A stretch of 64,000 nt of DNA from Actinomycetota bacterium (GCA_020160915.1 JAIUPK010000001.1:669961-733960); one strand, 5' to 3'; positions 1 to 8,732 are shown, counted from the stretch's first letter. The notes: generated by a model from the sequence alone, not told the origin. Numbers and translations: made by a program.

Positions 1-549
1 CTCCCGGGCGAGCTTCTCGCGCGTCGAGAACTTCGAGGGGTCGGCCGAACCCGACACTCCCCCCTTGCTCTCCGACCAGGTGTTCTCCGTCACGGGAGTG
101 AGCCCGTGTCCATAGAGGCCGCGGATGCCGGCATCCTTCAGTCCCGTGACCGCGGCGTGCGCACACTCCGGGTTGAGGATGTTATGGCAGTAGTCGACGA
201 TGGAGGTCACGCCGCTGTTGAGCGCGTCAAGAGCGCCCAGGTAGTTGCCCACGTACATGTCCTGCGGGCGGTACCGTGGCGCCATCTGCAGTCGGATGCC
301 CCGCAGGTAGTCGGGAATGTTGCCGTCGGCGAGGACGCCGCGAAGCGCCGTCTGCCAGGTGTGGCGATGCGTGTCGACCATGCCCGGCATGGCGATCTTC
401 GTCGACGCATCGATGATCTCGGCGTCGGCCTCGATCTTCGGGGCGATCTTCACGATCGTGCCGTCGTCGATGAGGATGTCGGCCCGCTCGAAGTCTCCGA
501 GTGCGGGGTCCATCGTGACGACGGCGGCATTGGTGATCAGGGTGCGCAT
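1..549 (-). CDS. Amidohydrolase family protein (ATZ/TRZ type), N-terminal part, cut by the window edge
   Basis: The first 183 codons of a metal-dependent amidohydrolase are visible; the rest lies left of base 1. It starts at ATG 549 (MRTLITNAAVVTMDP) and has the usual small beta-domain followed by the HxH metal-binding motif of the barrel (VDTHRH, H61 and H63). It is closely similar to the complete amidohydrolase at 2021-3460 through that motif and the following WQTALRG, so the two are paralogues. Family members hydrolytically deaminate or dechlorinate N-heterocycles such as triazines and guanine-type purines. The true substrate cannot be read from the sequence. It is the last gene visible in a run of minus-strand catabolic genes. 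Confidence 0.85.
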   Translation of the reverse strand, partial: MRTLITNAAVVTMDPALGDFERADILIDDGTIVKIAPKIEADAEIIDASTKIAMPGMVDTHRHTWQTALRGVLADGNIPDYLRGIRLQMAPRYRPQDMYVGNYLGALDALNSGVTSIVDYCHNILNPECAHAAVTGLKDAGIRGLYGHGLTPVTENTWSESKGGVSGSADPSKFSTREKLARE

Positions 550-589
550 CGGTGCGCTCCTCTCGGGTACTGTGCGTGCGTGCTCTGGG

Positions 590-1663
590 CTAGGCGGTGT
601 GAACCGGATGCCGCGGCGCATCAATCCACGGGTCGACCAATGTCTTGATCTGCCGCGACTGGCCCACCACGAGTGGTTCGAGCCCATCCACCACGAGGGC
701 TTCGAGCGGGATGATCTCGCGGGTGAAGTCGGTCCAGTCGGGGCGCTGCCCGAGCAGTCGGACCGCTTCGGGAAGGTCGGTGGCGAACACGAGCGCAACC
801 GTGCCGACGATCGTGTACTCCCTCAGGGTCCACGTGCCGAGCGGCTCGGCCTGGGGTCGCTTCTGGATGCCCACGGGCACGATCGTCGCACCGGGCCGCG
901 CCGCTGCCAGCACGGACTCGAGGCCGGGCACTGAGCCGCTGACTTCGAAGAAGACCTCAGCCTCCATTCCGAGCTCGGCGAGGCGCTCGGAGATGGTGGC
1001 CTCCCCTGCCTTCAGTGTCGCGAAGGCACCGAGCGTCGTGGCCAGCTCCAGCCGCTCGGGGTCGAGGTCGACCACGAGCACCCGGGCACCGGTGGCGGCG
1101 GCCGCGTAGGTGAGGAACGCGCCGATGCCGCCCACGCCGACCACGACCGCGTCGATGCCAGCGGTCAGCCCGCTGCGGCGCACCGCGTGCACGGCGACGG
1201 CCATCGGCTGCGCGAGGGCGAGAGTGTCGAGCGGCAGCCCCGAGGCCGTCGCGTCGTAGACGATGCTGGCCGGCACCACCACGTAGCCGGCCAGCCCGCC
1301 ATCCCGGTGCAGGCCCACCGTGTGGTAGCTCCTGCAGAGGTTGGTGCGACCGCGGCGGCACATGAGACACTCGCCGCAGGAGATTCCAGCGCCGCAGACG
1401 ACGCGGGCGCCGATCTCGAATCCCGTTACGCCCTCACCGATCGCCTCGATCGTGCCGGCGAACTCGTGGCCCAGAACGATAGGGTCGACGTCGCCATTCT
1501 CGTGCTGAGGTACCAGCTGCGGGCCGAGCGAGAACTCAGCGGCATCCGAACCGCAGATGCCTGCGGCCGCAATGCGGATGAGCACCTCGCCGGGCGCGGG
1601 AGTCGGCGTCGGCCACTCCTGCACCTTGACGTCGCGCATTCCGCGGTAGACCGCTGCCTTCAT
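590..1663 (-). CDS. Zinc-dependent medium-chain alcohol dehydrogenase
   Basis: A 357-residue MDR-superfamily NAD(P)-dependent dehydrogenase. The catalytic zinc region GHEFAG, the structural-zinc cysteine cluster (CGAGISCGECLMCRRG and a following C) and the Rossmann turn VVGVGGIGAF are all present, so it should be active. The layout resembles 2,3-butanediol or sorbitol dehydrogenases. I chose ATG 1663 (MKAAVYRGMRDV) because family members begin there and because it overlaps the stop of the upstream Dabb gene in an ATGA, implying translational coupling. It presumably oxidises an alcohol intermediate of the pathway encoded by this block; the substrate is unknown. Confidence 0.88.
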   Translation of the reverse strand: MKAAVYRGMRDVKVQEWPTPTPAPGEVLIRIAAAGICGSDAAEFSLGPQLVPQHENGDVDPIVLGHEFAGTIEAIGEGVTGFEIGARVVCGAGISCGECLMCRRGRTNLCRSYHTVGLHRDGGLAGYVVVPASIVYDATASGLPLDTLALAQPMAVAVHAVRRSGLTAGIDAVVVGVGGIGAFLTYAAAATGARVLVVDLDPERLELATTLGAFATLKAGEATISERLAELGMEAEVFFEVSGSVPGLESVLAAARPGATIVPVGIQKRPQAEPLGTWTLREYTIVGTVALVFATDLPEAVRLLGQRPDWTDFTREIIPLEALVVDGLEPLVVGQSRQIKTLVDPWIDAPRHPVHTA

Positions 1664-1992
1664 CGCTGGTTCTCCGTCCACAGTGGGGCCCATTCCTCGG
1701 GCACCTCGATCTGCACGGCCTGCCGCTGTACGAGGAACGGCGCAATGCTGGCCGCCACGAGATCGACGTGTCCGGGTGAGTCAAGGTACGCATCGACGCC
1801 GGCCTGGTCATCCACGAGTGCTACCACTCCGAAGTCGGCCCCGCCCGGTCGCATCCTCAGGTTCGGTCCGGCCGCGTAGTGCTTGATGCTCGGGAGCGTG
1901 GCGGCCATGGCATGAAGATCTCGTGCCAGTTCTCTGGCCCGCTCCTCGGTCATCTCCGCACCGAACGTGAAGACGGCGACGTGGGCGATCAT
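1660..1992 (-). CDS. Dabb (stress-responsive A/B barrel) domain protein
   Basis: A small 110-residue protein (MIAHVAVFTFGAEMTEE) with the pattern of the dimeric alpha/beta-barrel Dabb family: N-terminal H/V strand, a helix with repeated E/R, a central FGVVALVDD strand and a final P-F segment. Members can be small enzymes, for example cyclases or decarboxylases, or have no known role. The start at 1992 is preferred because it opens the domain directly. It sits between an amidohydrolase and the alcohol dehydrogenase, overlapping the latter by four bases, so it probably acts in the same pathway. Confidence 0.75.
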   Translation of the reverse strand: MIAHVAVFTFGAEMTEERARELARDLHAMAATLPSIKHYAAGPNLRMRPGGADFGVVALVDDQAGVDAYLDSPGHVDLVAASIAPFLVQRQAVQIEVPEEWAPLWTENQR

Positions 1993-2020
1993 CGAGCGTT
2001 CACCTGGCTCACCCGCGACA

Positions 2021-3460
2021 TCACTCCTCGTCCTGGTAGCCGTACGGGTTGGCGATGCGCTCCTGCTCTTCGAGCGGCGGGTGCATGCCCTCCTCCCAGT
2101 CCTTCTCACCGAGCTGGGAGCGCACGTACTCGACCGACTTGGCGACGGCGTCGCGCGCAGGCGCGATGTCGAGGCCGATGCGCTTGCCGTCGTACTTGAG
2201 CACCCGGCCGTTGACAACAACGGTGTGCACGTCGGCCGTACCCGCCTGGTACACGACGTGGGCCGTGGGGTTCAGGATGGGCGTCATCGCCGGCGACTGG
2301 TCGTTCTTGATCAGCAGCAGGTCGGCCTTCTTCCCGGGGGTGATCGAACCGATCCTGTCCTCCATCCCCAGGGACTTCGCCCCACCCATGGTGGCCATCC
2401 AGATCACGTCTTCGGCACGAAGCTTGTTGACGTTGATGGTCTCGCCCTTGGCGTGAGCCTCGAGGTGGTCGCGCGAACGGTCGGAGCTCAGGGTCGCGCG
2501 CATCGCGGAGAAGTAGTCCGCGCTCCACCACACGCTGGTGTCCATCGACAGCGAGGCCGGGATGCCGTACTTGCGCAGCTCCCAGGTCGACGGGTAGCCC
2601 TGACCCGCGCTCTGCTCGCTCTCGGTGGCTACCGAGACGGTGCCGCCGGTCGCGGCGATCTTGTGGTAGCTGTCGGGCGACAGGGTCGCTGCGTGCACGT
2701 ACGTGATCTCGGGCGTCATGACGCCGGCCTTGTACATGTGGTCGATTCCCACGTCGGTCGTCGCACCCCACACACCGGCGTGGGTGGTGGCGCGCAGACC
2801 GTTGTCCCGCGCGAACTCGAACGCGGCCTTCTCGGGGAAGTCCTCCGAGTCGGGAACGTCGAACGCGATCTGCAGGCCGAGCATGTCCGTCTGCGGGTGA
2901 TTCTTGATCCACTGACGGAAGGTCGGATCGGCCGTCCACTCCCAGGGGGCTCCGAGGTAGTTTCCGTAGCCGAGCACGAATCGACCGGGAATCTCTTCGA
3001 ACGCCTGCAGCGCGGCATCCGCATACTCGGGAGTGCGCAGCGCGTGCGACCAGTCCAGGGTCGTGGTCACGCCGGTGTCGACGGACTCGAGGGCACTCAG
3101 GAGGTTGCCCGCGTAGATGTCCTCGGGGCGGAAGACCTGCCCGTGCTGCAGGTAGTAGAAGACGAAGTACTGGCTCAGAGCCCAGTCGCCGCCATAGCCG
3201 CGCAGGGCCGTCTGCCACATGTGGCGGTGCGTGTCGACCATGCCGGGCATGAGAATGCCGCCGGTCGCGTCGATCTCGACGGTGCCCTCGGGCACGGCGA
3301 GCGACTTGCCGACCGCGACGATCGTGTCATCGGCGATGTGCACGTCCCCGCCCAGAATGATTCCGGGGGTGTCGACGGTGATGACTGTCGCGTTACGGAA
3401 CACGACGGGACGACCTGGCGTGAAGTCGTCGGGGGTGACTGGTGTCGGGCTGGTGGCCAT
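2021..3460 (-). CDS. Amidohydrolase family protein (ATZ/TRZ / guanine deaminase type)
   Basis: A complete 479-residue metal-dependent hydrolase. It has the N-terminal beta-sandwich strand (VVFRNATVITVD), the HxH motif in MVDTHRHMWQTALRG (H78, H80), later metal-ligand histidines in TTHAGVWG and TYVHAATLS, and the acid in LSMDTSVWW. The start ATG 3460 is preceded by GAGGAGG six bases upstream. Relatives deaminate or dechlorinate triazines, guanine or related heterocycles. Its paralogue at the left edge suggests two steps, or two substrates, of one catabolic route. It is the first gene of the leftward operon and is divergent from the ketopantoate-reductase-like gene at 3611. Confidence 0.9.
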   Translation of the reverse strand: MATSPTPVTPDDFTPGRPVVFRNATVITVDTPGIILGGDVHIADDTIVAVGKSLAVPEGTVEIDATGGILMPGMVDTHRHMWQTALRGYGGDWALSQYFVFYYLQHGQVFRPEDIYAGNLLSALESVDTGVTTTLDWSHALRTPEYADAALQAFEEIPGRFVLGYGNYLGAPWEWTADPTFRQWIKNHPQTDMLGLQIAFDVPDSEDFPEKAAFEFARDNGLRATTHAGVWGATTDVGIDHMYKAGVMTPEITYVHAATLSPDSYHKIAATGGTVSVATESEQSAGQGYPSTWELRKYGIPASLSMDTSVWWSADYFSAMRATLSSDRSRDHLEAHAKGETINVNKLRAEDVIWMATMGGAKSLGMEDRIGSITPGKKADLLLIKNDQSPAMTPILNPTAHVVYQAGTADVHTVVVNGRVLKYDGKRIGLDIAPARDAVAKSVEYVRSQLGEKDWEEGMHPPLEEQERIANPYGYQDEE

Positions 3461-3489
3461 TGATCCTCCTCGTTGAGAATTTCAGCCTC

Positions 3490-3517
3490 ACTTTACATCG
3501 AACCGAGCAATTGTCCA
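3490..3517 (-). promoter_or_regulatory. Candidate sigma70-type promoter of the amidohydrolase operon
   Basis: On the minus strand TGGACA (3517-3512) and TAAAGT (3495-3490) are separated by 16 bases and lie about 30 bases before the start codon of the amidohydrolase at 3460. The -35 overlaps the string ATTGTCCAG, which recurs at the palindrome in front of pucR (41293-41301). This suggests, but does not show, control by the same regulator. Confidence 0.35.
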
Positions 3518-3610
3518 GTGCCGGGGGTGATTTGTTCATCTGAGCTTTATTTCTTCGCCCCCGCGTTCTAGCGTGGACACACATCCCGACGACGAAGACG
3601 AGGTACCGCC

Positions 3611-4639
3611 ATGTCCGACCTGAAGATAGCCGTGCTCGGATCAGGCGCCAACGGTGCCTCGATCGGTGCCGACCTGACCCGCGACGGGGTGGATGTCACG
3701 CTCATCGAGCAATGGCCCTCGCATGTCGAGGCGATGCGAGCCAACGGGCTCACGATCGACATGGCCGAGGGAGCGCTGCACGTGCAACCGCGCACCCTTC
3801 ACCTGTGCGAGGTGGCCGAGCTGAAGCACTCCTTCGACGTGGTGCTGCTGCTCATGAAGGCCTACGACACTCGGTGGGCCTGCCAGCTCATCGAGCCCTA
3901 TCTCGCTGCTGACGGCGTGATCGCGGGCGTGCAGAACGGCATGTCAACCGACACCATCGCCGAGGTCGTCGGAGCACATCGCACCATGGGCACGGTCATC
4001 GAGATCTCCTCCACCATGTACGAACCCGGCGTCGTTCACCGCCACTCCGGCCCCGCACGCTCGTGGTTCGCGGTCGGCGCAATGGACCCGGCTGCGGCCC
4101 ACCAGGAGCAGAGAGTGGCCGATCTGCTCGCCCATTCGGGCACCGTGGCGCGCGTGGACGACATCCGCGCGACCAAGTGGATGAAGCTCGTGAGCAACTC
4201 CACGGTGCTGGTGACCACCGCGATCCTCGGTGCGCCCATGCTCGACGCGATCTCGGTTCCCGGCATGCGGGAGCTCATGATTCGGGCGGGTCAGGAGGCC
4301 CTGGATACCGGCAGCGCGCTCGGCTACCCCATCCTGCCGATCTTCGGTCTGCTGGCGGCCGAGGTGGAGAAGCCCGAGACCGTGGTCGAGACCCTTCTCG
4401 ACAAGCTGTACGCGGGTTTCGTGCTGCCGGGGGCAACCACAACCGTTCTGCAGGACTGGTCGAAGGGCCGGCACAGCGAAGTGGATGACCTCAACGGCGA
4501 GGTCGTGCGTTCGGCCGCCGGGGTGGGCGTGGCAACGCCCGTCAATTCGGCCATCGTCGAGGTTGCCCACCGCATCGAACGCGGAGAACTGGCACCCGGC
4601 CCCGAGAGCATTGCTGTTCTGCAGGGGTTGATCTCTTAG
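3611..4639 (+). CDS. Ketopantoate reductase (ApbA/PanE) family oxidoreductase
   Basis: A 342-residue NADP-dependent reductase of the 2-dehydropantoate 2-reductase fold. The N-terminus has the nucleotide-binding turn VLGSGANGASIG. The catalytic lysine/asparagine motif is intact (TKWMKLVSN), as is the C-terminal acid in RHSEVDDLNGEVV. It is one of two tandem paralogues (the other starts at 4717) inside a catabolic block, so reduction of a 2-keto acid or oxidation of a hydroxy acid in that pathway is more likely than pantothenate synthesis. The start ATG 3611 follows the purine-rich ACGAAGACGAGG at normal distance. Confidence 0.85.
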   Translation: MSDLKIAVLGSGANGASIGADLTRDGVDVTLIEQWPSHVEAMRANGLTIDMAEGALHVQPRTLHLCEVAELKHSFDVVLLLMKAYDTRWACQLIEPYLAADGVIAGVQNGMSTDTIAEVVGAHRTMGTVIEISSTMYEPGVVHRHSGPARSWFAVGAMDPAAAHQEQRVADLLAHSGTVARVDDIRATKWMKLVSNSTVLVTTAILGAPMLDAISVPGMRELMIRAGQEALDTGSALGYPILPIFGLLAAEVEKPETVVETLLDKLYAGFVLPGATTTVLQDWSKGRHSEVDDLNGEVVRSAAGVGVATPVNSAIVEVAHRIERGELAPGPESIAVLQGLIS

Positions 4640-4678
4640 CTCAGCTGCAGGCGGCTTGTGCCGCAACACTGCACGGAC

Positions 4679-4697
4679 TGTATAGTTCAGCTGTACA
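4679..4697. promoter_or_regulatory. Imperfect palindrome overlapping a -10-like box
   Basis: The 19-base sequence TGTATAGTTCAGCTGTACA is an imperfect inverted repeat: seven of nine base pairs match around a central C. It contains TATAGT (4681-4686), a plausible -10 element, and lies 20 bases before the second ketopantoate-reductase-like gene. This is the usual geometry of a repressor operator of the GntR type. No regulator of that type is encoded nearby. Confidence 0.45.
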
Positions 4698-4716
4698 AAC
4701 GGGCAAGGAGGCCACA

Positions 4717-5748
4717 ATGTCGGCACCAAAGATCGCATTCCTCGGCACCGGCGCGCAGGGCGCGGGTATCGGCGCCGACCTGATCCGCGCAGGGTTGGAC
4801 GTCACGTTCATCGAACAGTGGCCAGCACATGTGGAGGCCATGCGCGAGCGCGGCATCGAGGTGCGGATGCCCGACGAGACGGTGATCACACCCGTCACGG
4901 TGTACCACCTGTGCGAGGTCGCAACCCTCCGCGAGCAGTACGACATCGTGTTCGTGCTGGTGAAGGCCTACGACACCCGCTGGGCGTGCGAGCTGATCAA
5001 GCCGCTGGTGAAGCCGACCGGGCTGGTCGTCGGGCTCCAGAACGGCATGAGCATCGACGACGTCGCCTCAATCATGGGGCCGGAGCGCACCATCGGCGCG
5101 GTCATCGAGATGGCCTCCAACATGTGGGAGCCCGGAATCGTCAACCGCCAGACCCCGCCGTCGAAGGCGTGGTTCGCGGTCGGATCGTTCGACTCGAGCA
5201 GCGCAGGACGCGCCGCGGAGGTGCAGGCGGTGCTCTCCCACGCGGGGACCGTGGAGATCTCCGACGACATCCGCTCCGCAAAGTGGATGAAGCTCATCGC
5301 CAACGCCGGCGAACTCGTGCCCTCCGCCATCCTCAACCTCCCGCTCGAGGACGCCATGAACCTCCCGGGCGTGCTCGACTTCATGATCGAGTGCGGCAGA
5401 GAAGCAGCACGGGTGGCGGTCGCCAACGGCGCCACTCTCGTGCCCATCTTCGGGATGACGCAGGCCGACGTCACCGGCCCCGACCAGTACGCCGAAGACC
5501 TGCTGGGGATGGTGCGCGGCCACTTCTCCCTGCCCGATACCAAGACAACCGTGCTCCAGGACTGGCAGAAGGGAAGGCGCGCAGAAGTGAATGAAGTCAA
5601 CGGACTCGTCGTCGAGTTGCAGAAGAAGATGGGAGGGTCAGCCCCCGGCAACGAGCGCACCGTCGAACTCGCCCGCCGAATCGAAGCCGGAACGCTCAAG
5701 GCAGACCCGTCCAACGTGGACCTTCTCCTCGGGGTGCGTGCGCTGTGA
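4717..5748 (+). CDS. Ketopantoate reductase (ApbA/PanE) family oxidoreductase, second copy
   Basis: A 343-residue paralogue of the preceding gene. It carries the Rossmann motif FLGTGAQGAGIG, followed by the same segment IEQWPAHVEAMR found in its neighbour, the catalytic AKWMKLIAN and the C-terminal RRAEVNEVNGLVV. Active-site residues look complete. A good ribosome binding site (AAGGAGG) precedes ATG 4717. The tandem pair differs enough to suggest different substrates or a heteromer. The stop codon overlaps the GTG start of the following SDR-like gene by four bases, so the two are translated together. Confidence 0.85.
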   Translation: MSAPKIAFLGTGAQGAGIGADLIRAGLDVTFIEQWPAHVEAMRERGIEVRMPDETVITPVTVYHLCEVATLREQYDIVFVLVKAYDTRWACELIKPLVKPTGLVVGLQNGMSIDDVASIMGPERTIGAVIEMASNMWEPGIVNRQTPPSKAWFAVGSFDSSSAGRAAEVQAVLSHAGTVEISDDIRSAKWMKLIANAGELVPSAILNLPLEDAMNLPGVLDFMIECGREAARVAVANGATLVPIFGMTQADVTGPDQYAEDLLGMVRGHFSLPDTKTTVLQDWQKGRRAEVNEVNGLVVELQKKMGGSAPGNERTVELARRIEAGTLKADPSNVDLLLGVRAL

Positions 5749-6455
5749 GCGACCAGAAGACCATCGTCGTCATCGGCGGAACGTCCGGCATCGGCCTCGA
5801 GATCGCCAAGGATGTCGTCGCTCGCGGCGACAAAGTCGTGCTCTCCGGGCGCGATCTCGGGCGGGCGCAGGAGATCGCGGCATCCATCGGTGAGGACGCC
5901 ACCGGTGTCGCGGTCGACCTGTCGGAGCCGCACTCCATCCGTGAGGGCCTCAAGGATGTCGGCATCGTCAACGGCCTCGTACTCGTCGCGATCGAGCGCG
6001 ACGCCAACACCGTGCGCGACTATGACATCGACCGTGCCACGCGGCTCGTCGTGCTCAAGCTCGTCGGCTACACCGAGACGATCCACGTGCTGTCCGATCG
6101 ACTGGTGCCCGACGGTGGCACCGGCATTGTGCTCTTCGGCGGGCGCGCCAAGGACCTCCCCTACCCGGGCTCGACGACCGTGTCATCCATCAACGGTGGC
6201 GTCGAGGGCATGACCGTGACGCTCGCCCTGGAGCTGGCGCCGATCCGCGTGAACGCGCTCCACCCCGGCATCATCGGCGACAGCCCGTTCTGGGCCGGCA
6301 AGCCCACCGAGGTGCTCGACGGTCACCGTCGCCGCACGCCGGGCGGCCAGCTCGCCGAGATGGTCGATGTCGTGGATGCCACGCAGTTCCTGCTCAACAA
6401 CAGGGGCATCTCGGGCACGAGCATCTACATCGACCGGGGCGTGCGGGTCACCTGA
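5745..6455 (+). CDS. SDR-fold protein lacking the catalytic Tyr-Lys pair
   Basis: A 236-residue short-chain dehydrogenase-like protein. The coenzyme-binding TGxxxGIG-type motif is present (VIGGTSGIGLEI), as is the C-terminal IRVNALHPG. At the place of the catalytic YxxxK the sequence reads VSSIN, so Tyr is replaced by Val and Lys by Asn, and the NNAG motif is also absent. It probably binds NAD(P) but cannot do standard SDR chemistry; it may be a subunit or regulator of the upstream reductases, or use other residues. GTG 5745 overlaps the stop of the upstream gene. Confidence 0.78.
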   Translation: MSDQKTIVVIGGTSGIGLEIAKDVVARGDKVVLSGRDLGRAQEIAASIGEDATGVAVDLSEPHSIREGLKDVGIVNGLVLVAIERDANTVRDYDIDRATRLVVLKLVGYTETIHVLSDRLVPDGGTGIVLFGGRAKDLPYPGSTTVSSINGGVEGMTVTLALELAPIRVNALHPGIIGDSPFWAGKPTEVLDGHRRRTPGGQLAEMVDVVDATQFLLNNRGISGTSIYIDRGVRVT

Positions 6456-6461
6456 TCTGCG

Positions 6462-6484
6462 GCGCCGCGGCTACTTCGCGGCGC
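6462..6484. terminator. Hairpin between convergent genes, likely bidirectional terminator
   Basis: GCGCCGCG (6462-6469) and CGCGGCGC (6477-6484) form a perfect 8-bp stem with a 7-base loop. The hairpin lies between the ends of two convergent SDR-family genes. No T-run follows, as is common for actinobacterial terminators. Confidence 0.5.
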
Positions 6485-6498
6485 GACTCAGACCGTGC

Positions 6499-7302
6499 CT
6501 ACTGCATGACCATTCCGCCGTCGATCATCAGCAGCTGTCCGGTCATGTAGTCGCTCTCGGGGCTGGCGAGGAACGCTGCGGTTCCGATCACGTCCTCGGG
6601 GTAGGAGTACCGCTTCATGAGGATCATGTTTGCGGCAATGCTGTCCATCGACTCGCCGGGCTTGTCGAACATGCCGATTTCGACCAGATCCTTGTCGAGC
6701 TGCTCCCACAGTTCGGTGCGAACCACGCCGGGCCCGTAGCCGTTGACTGTGATGTTGTGCTCGATGAGCGATTTGGCGCCAGCTTTGATCATGCCGAGCA
6801 CCGCGTGCTTGCTCGCCGTGTACACCGTGACATCGACGAATGCCTCGCGGGACAGGATCGAGCCGACGTTGATGATCTTGTAGGGGAAGCTCTGCTTACC
6901 CTGTGCCTTCATCTGCTTGGCCGCCTCCTGCATGCACACCAGGGTGCCCCAGGCGTTGACATCCATGATCCGCTCCCAGTTCTCCCGAGTGATGTCCAGG
7001 AAGAACAGGGGCTTGTTGATTCCGGCGTTGTTGAGGAGCACGTTGATGCTGCCGAACTCCTTGACCGTGTGTGCTACCGCTGCCGCGGCATCCTCACGCT
7101 TCGTGACATCGAGCCTGATCGACGTAGCGGTGCCGCCGGCGTCATTGATCTCCTGGGCAACGGCCGCGACGCCCTCCTCGTTGACGTCGCCCAGACAGAC
7201 CTTCGCGCCCTGGGCCGCATAGTGCTTGCCGACGGCAGCTCCCATGCCCTGGGCTCCGCCCGTGATGAGTACGTTCTTTCCTGCCAGTCGTGTGGTGTCC
7301 AT
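6499..7302 (-). CDS. Short-chain dehydrogenase/reductase
   Basis: A 267-residue classical SDR with all expected motifs: TGGAQGMGAAVG for coenzyme binding, LNNAG, an active-site serine in NVGSILS, the catalytic pair YTASK and the PGxV region. The aspartate in LGDVN after the second strand suggests NAD preference. It most resembles acetoin, sorbitol or 3-oxoacyl-type reductases. It lies downstream of the M24 enzyme gene on the same strand, 45 bases away, with GGAAGGA before ATG 7302. It is convergent with the SDR-like protein at 5745. Confidence 0.88.
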   Translation of the reverse strand: MDTTRLAGKNVLITGGAQGMGAAVGKHYAAQGAKVCLGDVNEEGVAAVAQEINDAGGTATSIRLDVTKREDAAAAVAHTVKEFGSINVLLNNAGINKPLFFLDITRENWERIMDVNAWGTLVCMQEAAKQMKAQGKQSFPYKIINVGSILSREAFVDVTVYTASKHAVLGMIKAGAKSLIEHNITVNGYGPGVVRTELWEQLDKDLVEIGMFDKPGESMDSIAANMILMKRYSYPEDVIGTAAFLASPESDYMTGQLLMIDGGMVMQ

Positions 7303-7347
7303 GATGCTGGGGCGTCCTTCCGGTTGATGTGAGTGTTCTGAGCGTGG

Positions 7348-8634
7348 TTAGTACTTGTTGGCGACGAAGAGTTCTTGCGCCGGAAACTTGGTGAGCACCT
7401 GGGCGCCGCTCCGCGTGATGACGACCTCTTCCTCAATTCTCGCCGCAGAGATGCCGTCCGAGGCAGGGCAGTACGTCTCCAGAGCGAAAACCATCCCCTC
7501 CTTGATCTCGACCGGGTGCGTGAGGGAATTGAGCCGCGAAATGATGGGCCGCTCGTGCAGTCCAAGGCCAAGACCGTGGCCGAACTGAAGACCGAACGCC
7601 TCCATTTCGTTAGCAATACCGATATCCGTGGCTTTCGGCCACAACTTGGCTATCTGATCGGTGCCGACCCCGTCGCGCACGGTGTCGATCGCAGCATCCA
7701 TCCATTCGCGCGCTCGGGCGTATGCGGAGTGCTGAGCGGGCGTCGAACTACCCACCGAGAAGGTGCGGTAGTAGCAGGTGCGGTAGCCATTGAACGAGTG
7801 GATGATGTCGAAGAAAGCCTGATCGCCCGGCCGAATGATTCGGTCGGTGAAGTTGTGGGGGTGCGGATTGCACCGTTCGCCGGAGACGGCATTGATGGCT
7901 TCGACCTGCTCTGAACCCATCTCGTACAGACGTTTGGATGCAAGCGCCACGATCTCGTTCTCCCGGATGCCCGGCTGGAGCGCGTTGGCGATGTCCTGGT
8001 ACACACCATCGACCATCGCGGCCGCCTGACTGAGCAGCATGATCTCGTCGACGTTCTTGATGGCGCGGGCATCGAGCATCGACTGCTGGATGTCCACGAC
8101 CACGAGGCCCTGGGCCTGCATCTCGAATAGGAAGGCGGGCTCAACGAGGTCGACGCCAACGGGCATGTTCGCCACACCGGCGTCGGCCAGAAGCCCCTTG
8201 ATGGTCTTGACGGCGTCTCTCATGAGACCGACATCGGGATTGATCGCTCCGCGCAACCCCATCATTCCCGCGTGGCTGTGGCCCTCCTCCAACCAGGGGG
8301 AGAACAGGCGATGATGCTTGGCAGCCGAGCCGAAGTCCCAGAGATGAGGCTTTCCATCGCGTGTCAGGAGGGCGTATCTCGACATCTTGTCGCCGAGGGC
8401 GCCGCCGATCCAGGTTTGGGTCGTGTAGCGGATGTTGTAGAAGTCGAAGAGCAGGAATGCGCCGCACTCGCTCGCCTCCAACGATAGGATGCTTCGAGCG
8501 AGGCGGTACCCGCGGAGCCGGTCGAAGTCCACCCGTTGTTCGAAGTCCACTCCCATGTGCCCGTGCGCCGGAATCATCCTGTTGTCGAAGTCCAGCGCCG
8601 CAATTTCGGGCTGTAGTTCGAGCTTGTCGGTCAT
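7348..8634 (-). CDS. M24 family metallopeptidase / creatinase-like hydrolase
   Basis: A 428-residue pita-bread-fold enzyme of the Xaa-Pro aminopeptidase/creatinase family. The C-terminal domain carries the metal ligands of true peptidases: aspartates in QAFFDIIHSF and the following strand, histidine in FGHGLGLGLHE, and glutamates in FALETYCP and RIEEEVVIT. I start it at ATG 8634 (MTDKLELQPE), which has AGGAG eight bases upstream; an extension to 8694 lacks support. In a block with amidohydrolases it may hydrolyse a small C-N substrate rather than a peptide. The hairpin at 8673-8704 separates it from the upstream ABC genes. Confidence 0.85.
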   Translation of the reverse strand: MTDKLELQPEIAALDFDNRMIPAHGHMGVDFEQRVDFDRLRGYRLARSILSLEASECGAFLLFDFYNIRYTTQTWIGGALGDKMSRYALLTRDGKPHLWDFGSAAKHHRLFSPWLEEGHSHAGMMGLRGAINPDVGLMRDAVKTIKGLLADAGVANMPVGVDLVEPAFLFEMQAQGLVVVDIQQSMLDARAIKNVDEIMLLSQAAAMVDGVYQDIANALQPGIRENEIVALASKRLYEMGSEQVEAINAVSGERCNPHPHNFTDRIIRPGDQAFFDIIHSFNGYRTCYYRTFSVGSSTPAQHSAYARAREWMDAAIDTVRDGVGTDQIAKLWPKATDIGIANEMEAFGLQFGHGLGLGLHERPIISRLNSLTHPVEIKEGMVFALETYCPASDGISAARIEEEVVITRSGAQVLTKFPAQELFVANKY

Positions 8635-8672
8635 GGTCAGTACTCCTGAAGATTGGGCGTCGCTGGTGACAC

Positions 8673-8704
8673 GGTTGGGTGGGTGCGCGGGCACCCACCC
8701 AACC
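8673..8704 (-). terminator. Strong hairpin after the ABC transporter genes
   Basis: GGTTGGGTGGGTGC (8673-8686) pairs perfectly with GCACCCACCCAACC (8691-8704), a 14-bp stem with a 4-base loop. It lies 28 bases after the stop of the substrate-binding protein gene and just before the M24 gene start. It probably ends or attenuates the ABC operon transcript. Confidence 0.7.
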
Positions 8705-8732
8705 TGTCAGTTGCTATCGGTTGATCTGCTCG

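Noticed and set aside
3611-5748. True pantothenate-pathway panE
   Set aside because: Two tandem copies lie in a catabolic block with no other pantothenate genes, so only a family-level call is justified.
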